Shown: positions 30,030 through 37,727, counted from the first letter of the stretch. The stretch is 64,000 nucleotides of DNA from Pseudideonella sakaiensis (GCF_001293525.1 NZ_BBYR01000040.1:1-64000), one strand, 5' to 3'. Notes: generated from the sequence alone by a model not told the origin. Program-made: numbers and translations.

Positions 30030-31414
30030 GCGGCGGCCCGTGCGCGCGCCGCCAGCAGCGGCGCGAACAGCCACTGCCAGACGGCCAGCCGCTCCTGCAG
30101 CACGTCCGCCTCCAGCGCGAGGCCCGGCTTCAGCGGCTCCTCGCGGCCGTGGGCCCGCACCGACTGGCGCTCGAGGGCCACGGTGATGCGGAAGAGCGGC
30201 TCGGCGGTGCCGGCGCCCGAGGCCAGGCCGGCGAGCAGCGAGAGCTGGCCCGGCGGCAGGTCCTGCGGCGCGAGCGGCACCGCCGAGACCGCGCGCACCG
30301 TGCCCTGGGCCAGCCCGTACAGGCCGGGCGGATAGGCGGCATAGCGCAGGCGGACCGCCTGGCCGGGACGCACGAAGCCGGCGGTGCGGCCGGGCGCATA
30401 CAGCCGTGCCTCCAGCCGGCCGGGACCCACGTCGGCAACGGCCGGTCCGGGCCCGCCCGCGGCCGTCCGGTCCGTTCCGCCCTCCCCTGCTCCGCCCGTC
30501 CCCTGCGCCGGCAGCGGCACCAGCGTGGCCAGGGTCTGGCCGGCCGCCAGTGCCGCGCCCGTCTCCACGGTGATCGCCTCGAGGCGCCCGGCGTGCGGCG
30601 CCAGCACCAGCGCGCGGCGTCGCGCCGCGTTCTCCGCGCGGGCCTGGTCGAGCTGGGCCAGCGCCCGCTCGGTGGCCAGCGCCTCGGCCGCCTGCACGGC
30701 GGCCAGGCTGCGCCGCTCGTCGTCGAGCTCGCGGCGCGCCCGCGCCAGGCCGAGCAGCACGCGCCGCGCCGCGGCCGCGCGCGCCTCCAGGTCCAGCGCC
30801 TCGACCACGCGGGCCTGGTGCTGCACCTCGGCCACGAAGCCGTCGGCCACCAGCCCTTCGTAGCGCCGCGCTGTCTCGCCGGCGAGGCGGGCGCGGCGGT
30901 CGGCGAGGACCGCCTCCTGCTGCGCCTGCTCGCCCTCGGCGCCGAGCGCCCGCGCGCGCGCCTCCAGCGAGGCCCGGCGCGCCTGCTGCAGGCGCTCGCG
31001 CCAGGCCTGCTCCTCGACCAGCGTGCGGCGCTGCCGCGCCAGCAGCTGGGCGCTGCGCTCGGCCGCGGCCTCGCCGGCGCCGGTGACGCGGTCGGTGTCG
31101 ATCACGAACAGCGGCTGGCCGGCCGCCACCACGGCGCCCTCGGCCACGGGGCGCTCGCGCAGCACGCCGGCGGCCGGCGCAGCCACGCCGACCTGGCCGC
31201 CGGCCGGCACCAGCAGGCCCGGCACGCGGGCGCGCCGGCTGGCCTCGCCGAACGCCGCATAGGCCGCGACCGCCAGCGCCGCCGCGAGCGCGAGCGCCGC
31301 GACCACGCTGAAGGCCGGCCGGTGGCCGAGGCGCACGCTGCCGCAGGCGCCGAGCTCCTGCGCCTGCAGGGCCTCGGCACGGAACAGCGGCAGGGCGTCA
31401 TCGTCGGTGGGCAT
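30026..31414 (-). CDS. HlyD-family periplasmic adaptor of the ABC exporter
   Basis: A 462 aa membrane-fusion protein: short cytoplasmic N-terminus, one span at about 34-55, a first half-lipoyl motif (PAAGVLRERPVAEGAVVAAGQPLFVID), a long Ala/Arg/Glu-rich coiled coil (about 110-265), the second half-lipoyl segment (PHAGRLEAITVETGAALAAGQTLATL) and a beta-barrel region. It would link the C39 exporter to an outer-membrane TolC-like channel, which is not in this window. It overlaps the exporter by 4 bases (ATGA). A Gly/Ala/Pro-rich loop near residues 300-330 is unusual but tolerated in this family. Confidence 0.9.
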   Translation of the reverse strand: MPTDDDALPLFRAEALQAQELGACGSVRLGHRPAFSVVAALALAAALAVAAYAAFGEASRRARVPGLLVPAGGQVGVAAPAAGVLRERPVAEGAVVAAGQPLFVIDTDRVTGAGEAAAERSAQLLARQRRTLVEEQAWRERLQQARRASLEARARALGAEGEQAQQEAVLADRRARLAGETARRYEGLVADGFVAEVQHQARVVEALDLEARAAAARRVLLGLARARRELDDERRSLAAVQAAEALATERALAQLDQARAENAARRRALVLAPHAGRLEAITVETGAALAAGQTLATLVPLPAQGTGGAGEGGTDRTAAGGPGPAVADVGPGRLEARLYAPGRTAGFVRPGQAVRLRYAAYPPGLYGLAQGTVRAVSAVPLAPQDLPPGQLSLLAGLASGAGTAEPLFRITVALERQSVRAHGREEPLKPGLALEADVLQERLAVWQWLFAPLLAARARAAA

Positions 31415-31533
31415 GGCGGGCGTTCCAGGACCACAGCCTGGGCCTGCCATGCCCGCGCCGCCGCCCCCCGCACGGGGGACCCGCGGGGGCGCCGGCAGCC
31501 TCGGCCGCCGGGGGGATCGCATAGCATCGCCGG

Positions 31534-32199
31534 ATGCGCTTGTTGATCGTCGAAGACGACGCCGCCCTCGGCGAGGCCCTGGCCGCGGCCCTGCGGCTGC
31601 ATGGCCACGCGGTCGACTGGTTCCGCGACGGCGGCGCCGCCGATGCGGCGCTGGCCGGCGCCCCCTACGACGCCCTCGTGCTGGACCTGGGCCTGCCCGG
31701 CGCCGACGGCCTGGTGTGGCTGCAGCGCTGGCGCGCACGCGGCCTCACGCTGCCGGTGCTGGTGCTGACCGCGCGCGACGGCACCGAGCAGCGCATCGCC
31801 GGCCTCGACGGCGGCGCCGACGACTACCTCGTGAAGCCGATCGCCACCGACGAGATCGCGGCCCGCCTGCGCGCGCTGCTGCGCCGCGCCGGCGGTCGGG
31901 CGCAGCCGGTCTGGACGCATGGCGCGCTCGAGTTCGATCCGTCGGCGCGCAGCGCCCGCTGGGAGGGCCGCGAGCTCAGCCTCACCGGCCGCGAGCTGGC
32001 GCTGCTGGAAACGCTGCTGATGCACCCGCAGCGCGTGCTCAGCAAGGCGCAGCTGCAGGAGAAGCTCTACGACTGGAGCGGCGCCGAGCCGGAAAGCAAT
32101 GCGCTCGAGGTGCACGTGCACCACCTGCGCCGCAAGATCCACCCGGGCATCGTCCGCACGGTCCGCGGCGTCGGCTATGCGCTGGGGGCGGCGCTGTGA
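31534..32199 (+). CDS. OmpR-family response regulator, QseB/PmrA-like
   Basis: A 221 aa response regulator: receiver domain (about 1-115) with acidic pocket E7-D8-D9 and phosphoacceptor D51 (LVLDLGLPG), conserved Lys in DDYLVKPI, and a C-terminal winged helix (about 125-221; SNALEVHVHHLRRKI ... VRGVGYAL). The subfamily is that of QseB, PmrA/BasR and TctD. It shares a GTGA overlap with its kinase. A PmrA/QseB-box-like direct repeat (37672-37688) lies upstream of the convergent hemolysin-family operon, which makes that operon its likely target. Confidence 0.92.
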   Translation: MRLLIVEDDAALGEALAAALRLHGHAVDWFRDGGAADAALAGAPYDALVLDLGLPGADGLVWLQRWRARGLTLPVLVLTARDGTEQRIAGLDGGADDYLVKPIATDEIAARLRALLRRAGGRAQPVWTHGALEFDPSARSARWEGRELSLTGRELALLETLLMHPQRVLSKAQLQEKLYDWSGAEPESNALEVHVHHLRRKIHPGIVRTVRGVGYALGAAL

Positions 32200-33617
32200 C
32201 GCCGCGCGCCGCGCCGCGCCGCCGCCTGCCCGCGTTCTCGGGCAGCCTGCAGCGGCGCCTGCTGCTGTTCCTGCTGGTCGGCGCGCCGGTGGTGTGGGCG
32301 CTGGCGGCGGTGGTGTCGATCCACCGCGCGCGCGACGAGGTGGACGAGCTGTTCGACACCGAGATCATCCGGCTGGCGCGCCAGGTCCAGTCCACGCTGG
32401 TCGGCCTGCATGCCTCCGGCCCGGCGACGCCGCCGCCGCCGAGCGGCGAAGCCGACCTGCGCGACCTGGCGATCGCGGTCTGGGACGCCGACGGGCGCGT
32501 GCTGCTGATGGACCGCGAGGGCGCGCAGCTGCCGCGCCGGCCGGACGCGACCGGCTTCGTCGACATCACGATCGACGGCGACCCCTGGCGCGTGTACTAC
32601 CTGCAGGCGCCGAACGGCGAGTGGCTGGTGGCCGCCGGGCAGCGCGTCGACGAGCGCGAGGAGCTCGTCTGGAACCTGCTCGGCAGCCAGCTGCTGCCGT
32701 GGCTCGCGGTGCTGCCGCTGCTGATGGCGGCGATGGCCTGGGCGGTGCGCCGCGCGATGGCCCCGGTGCGCGTGCTGGCCGGCGAGCTGCGCGGGCGCGA
32801 GGCCGACGACCTGCGCCCGCTGGCCGCGCAGCAGGCACCGGCCGAGCTGCAGCCGATGCTGGTCGCGATGAACGGGCTGTTCCTGCGCATCGAGGCGCTG
32901 CTGGCGCGCGAGCGCCGCTTCACCGCGGACGCCGCGCACGAGCTGCGCACGCCGCTGGCCGTGCTGCGCGCGCAGTGGGACCTGCTGCGCGCCTCGCCCG
33001 ACGAGGCCACGCGGGCGCGCGCCCAGGCCCGCATGGCCGGCGGCCTGGACCGGCTCGACCGGCTGGTGACGCAGATGCTGGTGCTGTCGCGGCTGGAGGC
33101 CACCGACCGGCTGCCACACACCGGGCCGGTCGACTGGCCCGCGCTGGTCGAGCAGGTCTTCAGCGACCAGCTCGCGCTGGCCGACCGGCGCCACGTCGAG
33201 CTCGCCTGCGACGGCGACCCGGCGGCGTTCCCGCTCAGCGGCGACGCGGACCTGCTCGCGGTGCTGCTGCGCAACCTGCTGGACAACGCGGTGCGCTACG
33301 CGCCGGAGCACAGCCTCGTGCGGCTGCAGTTCGGCCCGGGGCGGCTGGCGGTGGAGAACGGCGGCCCGCCGCTGCCGGCCGCGGTGGCCGAGCACCTCGG
33401 CGAGCGCTTCCGGCGTCGCGAGGGCCAGTCGGAGAGCGGCAGCGGCCTGGGCGTGTCGATCGCGCGCCGGGTGGCCGCGCTGCACGGGCTGCAGCTGGAC
33501 CACGGCAGCGGGCCGGACGGCCAGGGCGTCGTCGCGACGCTGCACCGTCTGCCGGACCGGCCGCCCGCCCCGGCTCCCGCCGGCGACGGGCGCGCAGGGA
33601 GCGTCAGTTGGGCTTGA
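32196..33617 (+). CDS. Sensor histidine kinase, QseC-like
   Basis: The 473 aa kinase has two membrane spans (about 21-43 and 164-184) enclosing a periplasmic sensor of about 120 residues, then HAMP-like linker, H-box with H248 (DAAHELRTPLAVL), N-box LRNLLDNAVRYAP and a compact G-box (SGSGLGVSIARRV). The GTG start at 32196 overlaps the regulator stop (GTGA). The signal is unknown; QseC homologues respond to catecholamines, iron or envelope state. Its last 14 bases overlap the convergent TPR gene, placing the two-component pair tail-to-tail with the operon it may control. Confidence 0.9.
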   Translation: MTPRAAPRRRLPAFSGSLQRRLLLFLLVGAPVVWALAAVVSIHRARDEVDELFDTEIIRLARQVQSTLVGLHASGPATPPPPSGEADLRDLAIAVWDADGRVLLMDREGAQLPRRPDATGFVDITIDGDPWRVYYLQAPNGEWLVAAGQRVDEREELVWNLLGSQLLPWLAVLPLLMAAMAWAVRRAMAPVRVLAGELRGREADDLRPLAAQQAPAELQPMLVAMNGLFLRIEALLARERRFTADAAHELRTPLAVLRAQWDLLRASPDEATRARAQARMAGGLDRLDRLVTQMLVLSRLEATDRLPHTGPVDWPALVEQVFSDQLALADRRHVELACDGDPAAFPLSGDADLLAVLLRNLLDNAVRYAPEHSLVRLQFGPGRLAVENGGPPLPAAVAEHLGERFRRREGQSESGSGLGVSIARRVAALHGLQLDHGSGPDGQGVVATLHRLPDRPPAPAPAGDGRAGSVSWA

Positions 33618-34260
33618 TCTTCGCGAGCAGCGCGCGGGCCTCCTCGCGCCGGCCGACATCGGCGATCTGGCGGCCGGGCCGCGGCGGCGCCTGCAGCACC
33701 TTGTCGAGGTAGGCCAGCGCCTGCTCGGGCTGCCGGGTCTCGACCAGGAACTCGGCGTAGAAGTAGTTCGGATCGATGCCCTGCGGGTTGATCGCGAGCG
33801 CCTTCTGCAGCAGCTCGCGCGCCTTCTCCTTGTCGCCGAAGCCGATCGGCCAGCCGGGCACCTTGTAGTACAGCACGCCCAGGCTGTTGTAGGCCGAGCC
33901 TTCGAGCGCCTTCGGGTCGATCTGGATCGCCTGCTCGTACAGCGCCTTGGCCTGCTTGACCAGGCCGAGCGCGCCGAGGCCGCCCTTCTCGCCGGCCCAG
34001 GAGCTCACGATGATGCCCTCCCAGACCAGCGGCTCGCTGCGCCCGGGATGCTGAGCCGACACCTGGTGGGCCTTGCCGGCCAGCGCCTCGTAGCGCTTCG
34101 CGCGCTCGGCCGGCGGGGTCTGGTAGCGCACCACCTCCCAGTCGCGCTGGAGCTCGGCCACCGCGTCGTCGACGGGGGCAGCGAGCGCGCTGGCCCAGGG
34201 CAGCGCGGACAGGCCGGCGGACAGCAGCGCGGCGCGCAGGAGGGAACGTCGGGACATCAT
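33604..34260 (-). CDS. Exported TPR-repeat protein
   Basis: A 218 aa protein with an N-terminal export signal of twin-arginine flavour (SRRSLLRAALLSAGLSALPWASALA, cleavage near residue 28). The mature part carries about three TPR units between residues 95 and 190 (LVKQAKALYEQAIQIDP; ARELLQKALAINPQG; EQALAYLDKVLQAPP). It presumably acts in the periplasm as a scaffold. It is the last gene of the hemolysin-family operon and overlaps the SDR stop by 4 bases. No enzymatic motif is seen. Confidence 0.85.
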   Translation of the reverse strand: MMSRRSLLRAALLSAGLSALPWASALAAPVDDAVAELQRDWEVVRYQTPPAERAKRYEALAGKAHQVSAQHPGRSEPLVWEGIIVSSWAGEKGGLGALGLVKQAKALYEQAIQIDPKALEGSAYNSLGVLYYKVPGWPIGFGDKEKARELLQKALAINPQGIDPNYFYAEFLVETRQPEQALAYLDKVLQAPPRPGRQIADVGRREEARALLAKIKPN

Positions 34261-35018
34261 GGCTGGGCTCCTTCGGCCAGCGCGAGCTGGCGGCGGTGAC
34301 GGGCGAAACTGCCGTCGAGGTGCCCGCCGAGCACGCCATTCAGGCGCACCGCGAGCCGTTCGGGGAATCCGACGAAGCGTTCGGCCGCTTCGCTCTCGAG
34401 CAGCCGGCACAGCGCCTCGGCCACCGTCTCCGGCGTGTCCATCGAGGTGCCGGTGGCCTCGTTGTAGGCCTGCACCGCCGCGTCGTTGAAGGCGGTGCGG
34501 GTGCTGCGCGGGCCGAGGATCTGCACCCGCACCGGCCCGTCGGCCAGCTCGCGGCGCAGGGCCTCGGCGAAGCCGTGCAGGCCGGCCTTGCTCGCGCCGT
34601 AGACGCTGAAGCCGGGCAGCCCGATGCGGCCGAGCGCCGAGCCGACGAAGACGATCTGCGCCCGCGGCCGCGCCTGCAGCTGCGGCAGCAGCGCCTGGGT
34701 CAGCAGCATCGGCGCCAGCAGGTTGGCCTGCAGCACCTCGGTGATGCGGGCCGCATCGAGCTGGGCCAGCGGGCCGAAGGCCGGCACGCCGGCCGCATGC
34801 ACGACCACGTTCACGCCCAGCCCCTCGGCCGCCCGGGCCACCGTGGCCACGCCCTCGGCCGTGCACAGGTCGGCGCGCACCCAGGGCAGCCCGGCCGGGC
34901 CGGCGCGGCGGCCGACACCGATCACCGCGGCGCCGGCAGCCTGCAGCCGCCGCAGCATCGCCTGGCCGATGCCGCCGCCGGCACCGGTCAGCAGCACGCG
35001 TGCATCGACGAGCTTCAT
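34257..35018 (-). CDS. Short-chain dehydrogenase/reductase
   Basis: A 253 aa classical SDR with cofactor motif TGAGGGIG (11-18), NAG-equivalent HAAG (74-77) and catalytic S127, Y140, K144 (VGSALGRIG ... YGASK). The arginine pair after the second strand (GRRAG) suggests NADP(H). It should reduce a carbonyl or oxidise an alcohol. It overlaps genes on both sides by 4 bases, so it works in the same process as the diiron protein, AMP ligase and hemolysin-family protein. The substrate, perhaps an acyl-derived aldehyde or ketone, is inference. Confidence 0.88.
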   Translation of the reverse strand: MKLVDARVLLTGAGGGIGQAMLRRLQAAGAAVIGVGRRAGPAGLPWVRADLCTAEGVATVARAAEGLGVNVVVHAAGVPAFGPLAQLDAARITEVLQANLLAPMLLTQALLPQLQARPRAQIVFVGSALGRIGLPGFSVYGASKAGLHGFAEALRRELADGPVRVQILGPRSTRTAFNDAAVQAYNEATGTSMDTPETVAEALCRLLESEAAERFVGFPERLAVRLNGVLGGHLDGSFARHRRQLALAEGAQP

Positions 35019-35725
35019 GCGGCCACCTCGTCGGCCGTCGCCGCGCGCTGCGGCTGCGGCTGCGGCTGCGGCTGCGGCAGCGGCAGCCCCGCGAACACGT
35101 CGGCATACAGGCGGAAGAAGAGCCGCGCTGCATGCACGATCGCCGCCTGGTCCTGCGGGTCCTCGATGGCCTCCATCAGCGCCGCGAAGTGCGCGGTGTG
35201 CTCCTGGTCCAGCGTGCCGTGCGAGCGCAGGTAGGAGAAGGCGGCGTCCGGCAGGCGCAGCGGCCGCTGGATCGCGTCCGCCGCCGTCAGCGCCAGCGCG
35301 ACGCTGGTGCCCTCCAGCACGTGCACCATGCCGAAGAAGCCGAGCGGGTTGCCGCGCGCGATCGTGTCGTAGGCATAGGCCACCATCACCTCGGTGGCCG
35401 GGGCCGGCCGGCCGTGGCGCACCGCCTCGGCATCGGCGCCGCAGGCGCGCAGGTCGTCGAGGATCCATTCGTCGTGGCCGGCCTCCTCGTCGATGTACTC
35501 GTCGAGCGCGGGTTGCAGCCAGGCGTGGTGCGCCGGCAGCGCGGCGCGCATCGCGCGCAGCAGCGGCACGGTGTGGCGCACGTGGTGGTAGGCCTCGGTC
35601 AGGAAGGCGATGTAGCTCGGCAGCGAGACCTCGCCGCGCTGCAGCACGCCCTGGATGATCGGGGTCTTCAGCAGGCGCATCCGCGCCTCGGCGGTCTCGG
35701 CCAGCAGCCGGGTGTGGAAACTCAT
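35015..35725 (-). CDS. Haem-oxygenase-like diiron protein (TenA/PqqC/HDO superfamily)
   Basis: The 236 aa all-helical protein would usually be labelled TenA-like or iron-containing redox enzyme. A full diiron ligand set is visible: E81-x-x-H84 (EEAGHDEW), E138 (HVLEGTS) and H169-x3-D173-x2-H176 (HGTLDQEH), the spacing seen in haem-oxygenase-like diiron oxidases such as UndA. No TenA thiaminase cysteine context is apparent. It probably activates O2 on a substrate made by its operon partners. The C-terminus ends in five Pro-Gln repeats. The ATG at 35725 has GAGG about 8 bases upstream. Confidence 0.82.
   Translation of the reverse strand: MSFHTRLLAETAEARMRLLKTPIIQGVLQRGEVSLPSYIAFLTEAYHHVRHTVPLLRAMRAALPAHHAWLQPALDEYIDEEAGHDEWILDDLRACGADAEAVRHGRPAPATEVMVAYAYDTIARGNPLGFFGMVHVLEGTSVALALTAADAIQRPLRLPDAAFSYLRSHGTLDQEHTAHFAALMEAIEDPQDQAAIVHAARLFFRLYADVFAGLPLPQPQPQPQPQRAATADEVAA
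35048..35077. repeat. (CTGCGG)5 hexanucleotide repeat
   Basis: Five perfect CTGCGG units lie inside the 3' end of the diiron-protein gene and encode Pro-Gln repeats on the minus strand. The unit is a multiple of three, so length changes would add or remove residues without frameshift. Imperfect CGG/CAG units follow. It is a typical slippage-prone microsatellite. Confidence 0.85.
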
Positions 35726-35776
35726 TCGGGGCACCTCGTTCGGTTGGATTCGTTGGGGGTGGGCGCGGCGGCCGTG

Positions 35777-37045
35777 TCAGGCCTCGATCCGCAGGTCCTC
35801 GGCATGCAGCGCGGCGATCGCCGCCCGCTGCGGGCGGCCGTTGGCGGTGGCCAGGCCGCTGGCCGCATCGAAGGCGGCACGGGCCGGCGTCCAGCGCCCG
35901 ATGCGCGCGTAATCGGGCAGGTGGGCGTTGGCGGCATCGACCGCGGCCTGCAGGTCGGCGCCCGGCCGGGTCGGCCACAGCACCGCCGACAGCGCGGGCT
36001 GGCCGTCGCCGAAGACCACGGCCTGCAGCACGTCCGGGTGGCCGCGCAGGCCCGTCTCGACCCACTCCGGGCTGACGTTGCGGCCGTAGGCGGTGATCAG
36101 CACGTGCCGGCGCCGGCCATCGATCCACAGTTGGCCGTCGGCATCCAGGCGGCCCAGGTCGCCGGTGGGCCACCAGTCCGGCACCGGGGACGGATCGCCC
36201 AGGTAGCCGAGCATCAGGCTGCCGGCCACCGCGATCCCGCCGTCCGCGTCGACGCGCAGTCGCGCATGCGGCAGGGCCCGGCCGACGCTGCCGGGCGTAC
36301 CCTGGCCGGGCAGGTTCAGGGTCTGGACGGAGCCGCCCTCGGACAGGCCGTAGCCCTCCGCCACCGGCAGGCCCAGCGCCCGCGCGGCCTGCACCAGCGG
36401 CGCGCCGACGGCCGCGCCGCCCACCGCCACCAGCCGCAGCGCGGCCGGCGCGCGCTGCCCGGTCGCGGCCAGGTGGCCGACCCAGGCGCGCAGCATCTGC
36501 GGCAGCAGGATCAGGCTGTGCGCCTCGTGCCGGCGCACCGCCGCGTCGAGGCGCGCCGGATCGAAGCGCGAGGAGCCCTCGAGCCCCACCTCGGCCAGCG
36601 GCGGCGTGATCACGGCCACGCCTTCGCGGCGCGGCGCCAGCAGGCCCGCGATGTTCTCCAGCAGCACCGCGAAGGGCAGCACGTTCAGGTGCCGCTGCAC
36701 GTCGAGCGGCGCGATCGCCGTGCGCAGGCCGTCGGCCACCGCCTGCAGCGCCGCCTGCGACAGGCACACGCCCTTCGGCGTGCCGGTGGTGCCGGAGGTG
36801 AAGGTGATCTTCGCGGTGCCCGGCGGCAGCGCCACCGTCGCGAAGGGCAGCCGCTCGACGCCCTGCGGCGTGACCAGCGTGTCGGCGCCCGCGGCCTGCA
36901 GCGCATGCAGGCGCTGCTGCGGCGTGAAGAAGAGCGGCAGCGGCACGTGCACGACGCCGGCCGCGGCGGCCGCCTCGTCGAGCGCGATGAAGTCGGCGCC
37001 GTTGTCGAGCAGGGTCGCGAGGACCCGGGTGCGGGCGGGCAGCAT
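35777..37045 (-). CDS. Short AMP-dependent acyl ligase (ANL superfamily)
   Basis: A 422 aa AMP-forming ligase with motif ITFTSGTTGTPKG (80-92), GYGLSEGGSVQTLN, WWPTGDLGRLDADG and GRRRHVLITAYGRNVSPEWVE. It is about 80-100 residues shorter than usual and begins inside what is normally the first third of the N-terminal domain, where the LSYxEL region is missing. The catalytic-lysine position near the C-terminus reads TANGRPQR, with Arg for Lys. It may activate a fatty or aromatic acid for the partner acyltransferase-like protein, or catalyse only the adenylation half. It overlaps the upstream gene by one base (TGATG). Confidence 0.85.
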   Translation of the reverse strand: MLPARTRVLATLLDNGADFIALDEAAAAAGVVHVPLPLFFTPQQRLHALQAAGADTLVTPQGVERLPFATVALPPGTAKITFTSGTTGTPKGVCLSQAALQAVADGLRTAIAPLDVQRHLNVLPFAVLLENIAGLLAPRREGVAVITPPLAEVGLEGSSRFDPARLDAAVRRHEAHSLILLPQMLRAWVGHLAATGQRAPAALRLVAVGGAAVGAPLVQAARALGLPVAEGYGLSEGGSVQTLNLPGQGTPGSVGRALPHARLRVDADGGIAVAGSLMLGYLGDPSPVPDWWPTGDLGRLDADGQLWIDGRRRHVLITAYGRNVSPEWVETGLRGHPDVLQAVVFGDGQPALSAVLWPTRPGADLQAAVDAANAHLPDYARIGRWTPARAAFDAASGLATANGRPQRAAIAALHAEDLRIEA

Positions 37046-37632
37046 CAGCGGCTCCCGCGGCGCCGCGCCAGCGCCTGCAGCGCCGGGCCGACCGCGCCGG
37101 CCAGCACCACGGGCCGGTGCTCGTAGTAGCGGCCCCAGGCCCCGGCCGCCGCGCCCAGCCGCGCCGGATCGGCCACGCCCAGCGCCAGCGGCGCGATGCC
37201 GAGCCGCAGGAAGAGGTGGCGCAGCTCCTCGGTGACGGTGCTGACGACCCAGTCGGCGCCGGCCGCCGCCAGCAGCGGGCCCAGCTGCAGGATCAGGCGC
37301 CGGCCCTCGCCCGCCTGGGCCGCCGCCAGGTGGCCGACCTCGACGATGCGGCCGCGCGGCGCGCCGAGCAGTTCCTCGACCGGACGCGACAGGTACTGCT
37401 CGAGGAACAGCGGGCCGGCGTCGGCCACGCGCCAGCCGGCCGCGGCCACCAGCGCCCCGCCCTCGTCGCGGCGCGCCGCCAGCATCGGCGCGAACTGGCG
37501 CAGCTCGGCGCCGTAGCGTTCGCTGAAGACCGCCGCGACGAAGGCCTCGACCTCGGCCCGGCCGGGGTCCCCGGCGGGGTGCAGCGTGACGGAGGGGCTC
37601 GCCGCGAGGGGCGTGGAAGGCATGGCCAGCAT
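37045..37632 (-). CDS. Thermostable hemolysin-family protein
   Basis: A 195 aa protein of the T_hemolysin family, named after Vibrio thermostable hemolysins; conserved pieces are VFSERYGAELRQFAPML, GWRVADAGPLFLEQYL, GRIVEVGHLA and FLRLGIAPLALG. The order of these segments (an EVG..A strand, a glycine-arginine turn, then a helix and a hydrophobic strand) resembles GNAT/autoinducer-synthase acyltransferase folds, so an acyl-transfer role is possible; this is inference. There is no signal peptide. The ATG at 37632 has GGAG about 8 bases upstream. It is the first gene of a five-gene operon. Confidence 0.8.
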   Translation of the reverse strand: MLAMPSTPLAASPSVTLHPAGDPGRAEVEAFVAAVFSERYGAELRQFAPMLAARRDEGGALVAAAGWRVADAGPLFLEQYLSRPVEELLGAPRGRIVEVGHLAAAQAGEGRRLILQLGPLLAAAGADWVVSTVTEELRHLFLRLGIAPLALGVADPARLGAAAGAWGRYYEHRPVVLAGAVGPALQALARRRGSR

Positions 37633-37671
37633 CGAAGGCTCCAGGAATGGAGCGGATGCTGGGCCCCGTGG

Positions 37672-37688
37672 CTTAACCCCCGATTAAC
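37672..37688 (-). promoter_or_regulatory. PmrA/QseB-box-like direct repeat upstream of the hemolysin-family operon
   Basis: Read on the minus strand the site is GTTAAT-CGGGG-GTTAAG, two TTAA half-sites with an 11-base period. The box I recall for PmrA/BasR and QseB is HTTAAK-N5-HTTAAK, so only the first base of each half differs. It lies 40 bases upstream of the operon's first ATG in DNA where TTAA is very rare. A weak -10-like CAGCAT follows at 37661-37656. The QseB/PmrA-like regulator encoded at 31534 is the natural candidate to bind. Confidence 0.6.
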
Positions 37689-37727
37689 GGGCGCGGCGGC
37701 CGCGGCCCGCCGGCTCGCGGCCGGCCG

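Noticed and set aside
37045-37632. Calling the hemolysin-family protein a toxin
   Set aside because: It has no signal peptide or pore-forming segments and is coupled to metabolic enzymes, so only the family name is kept.
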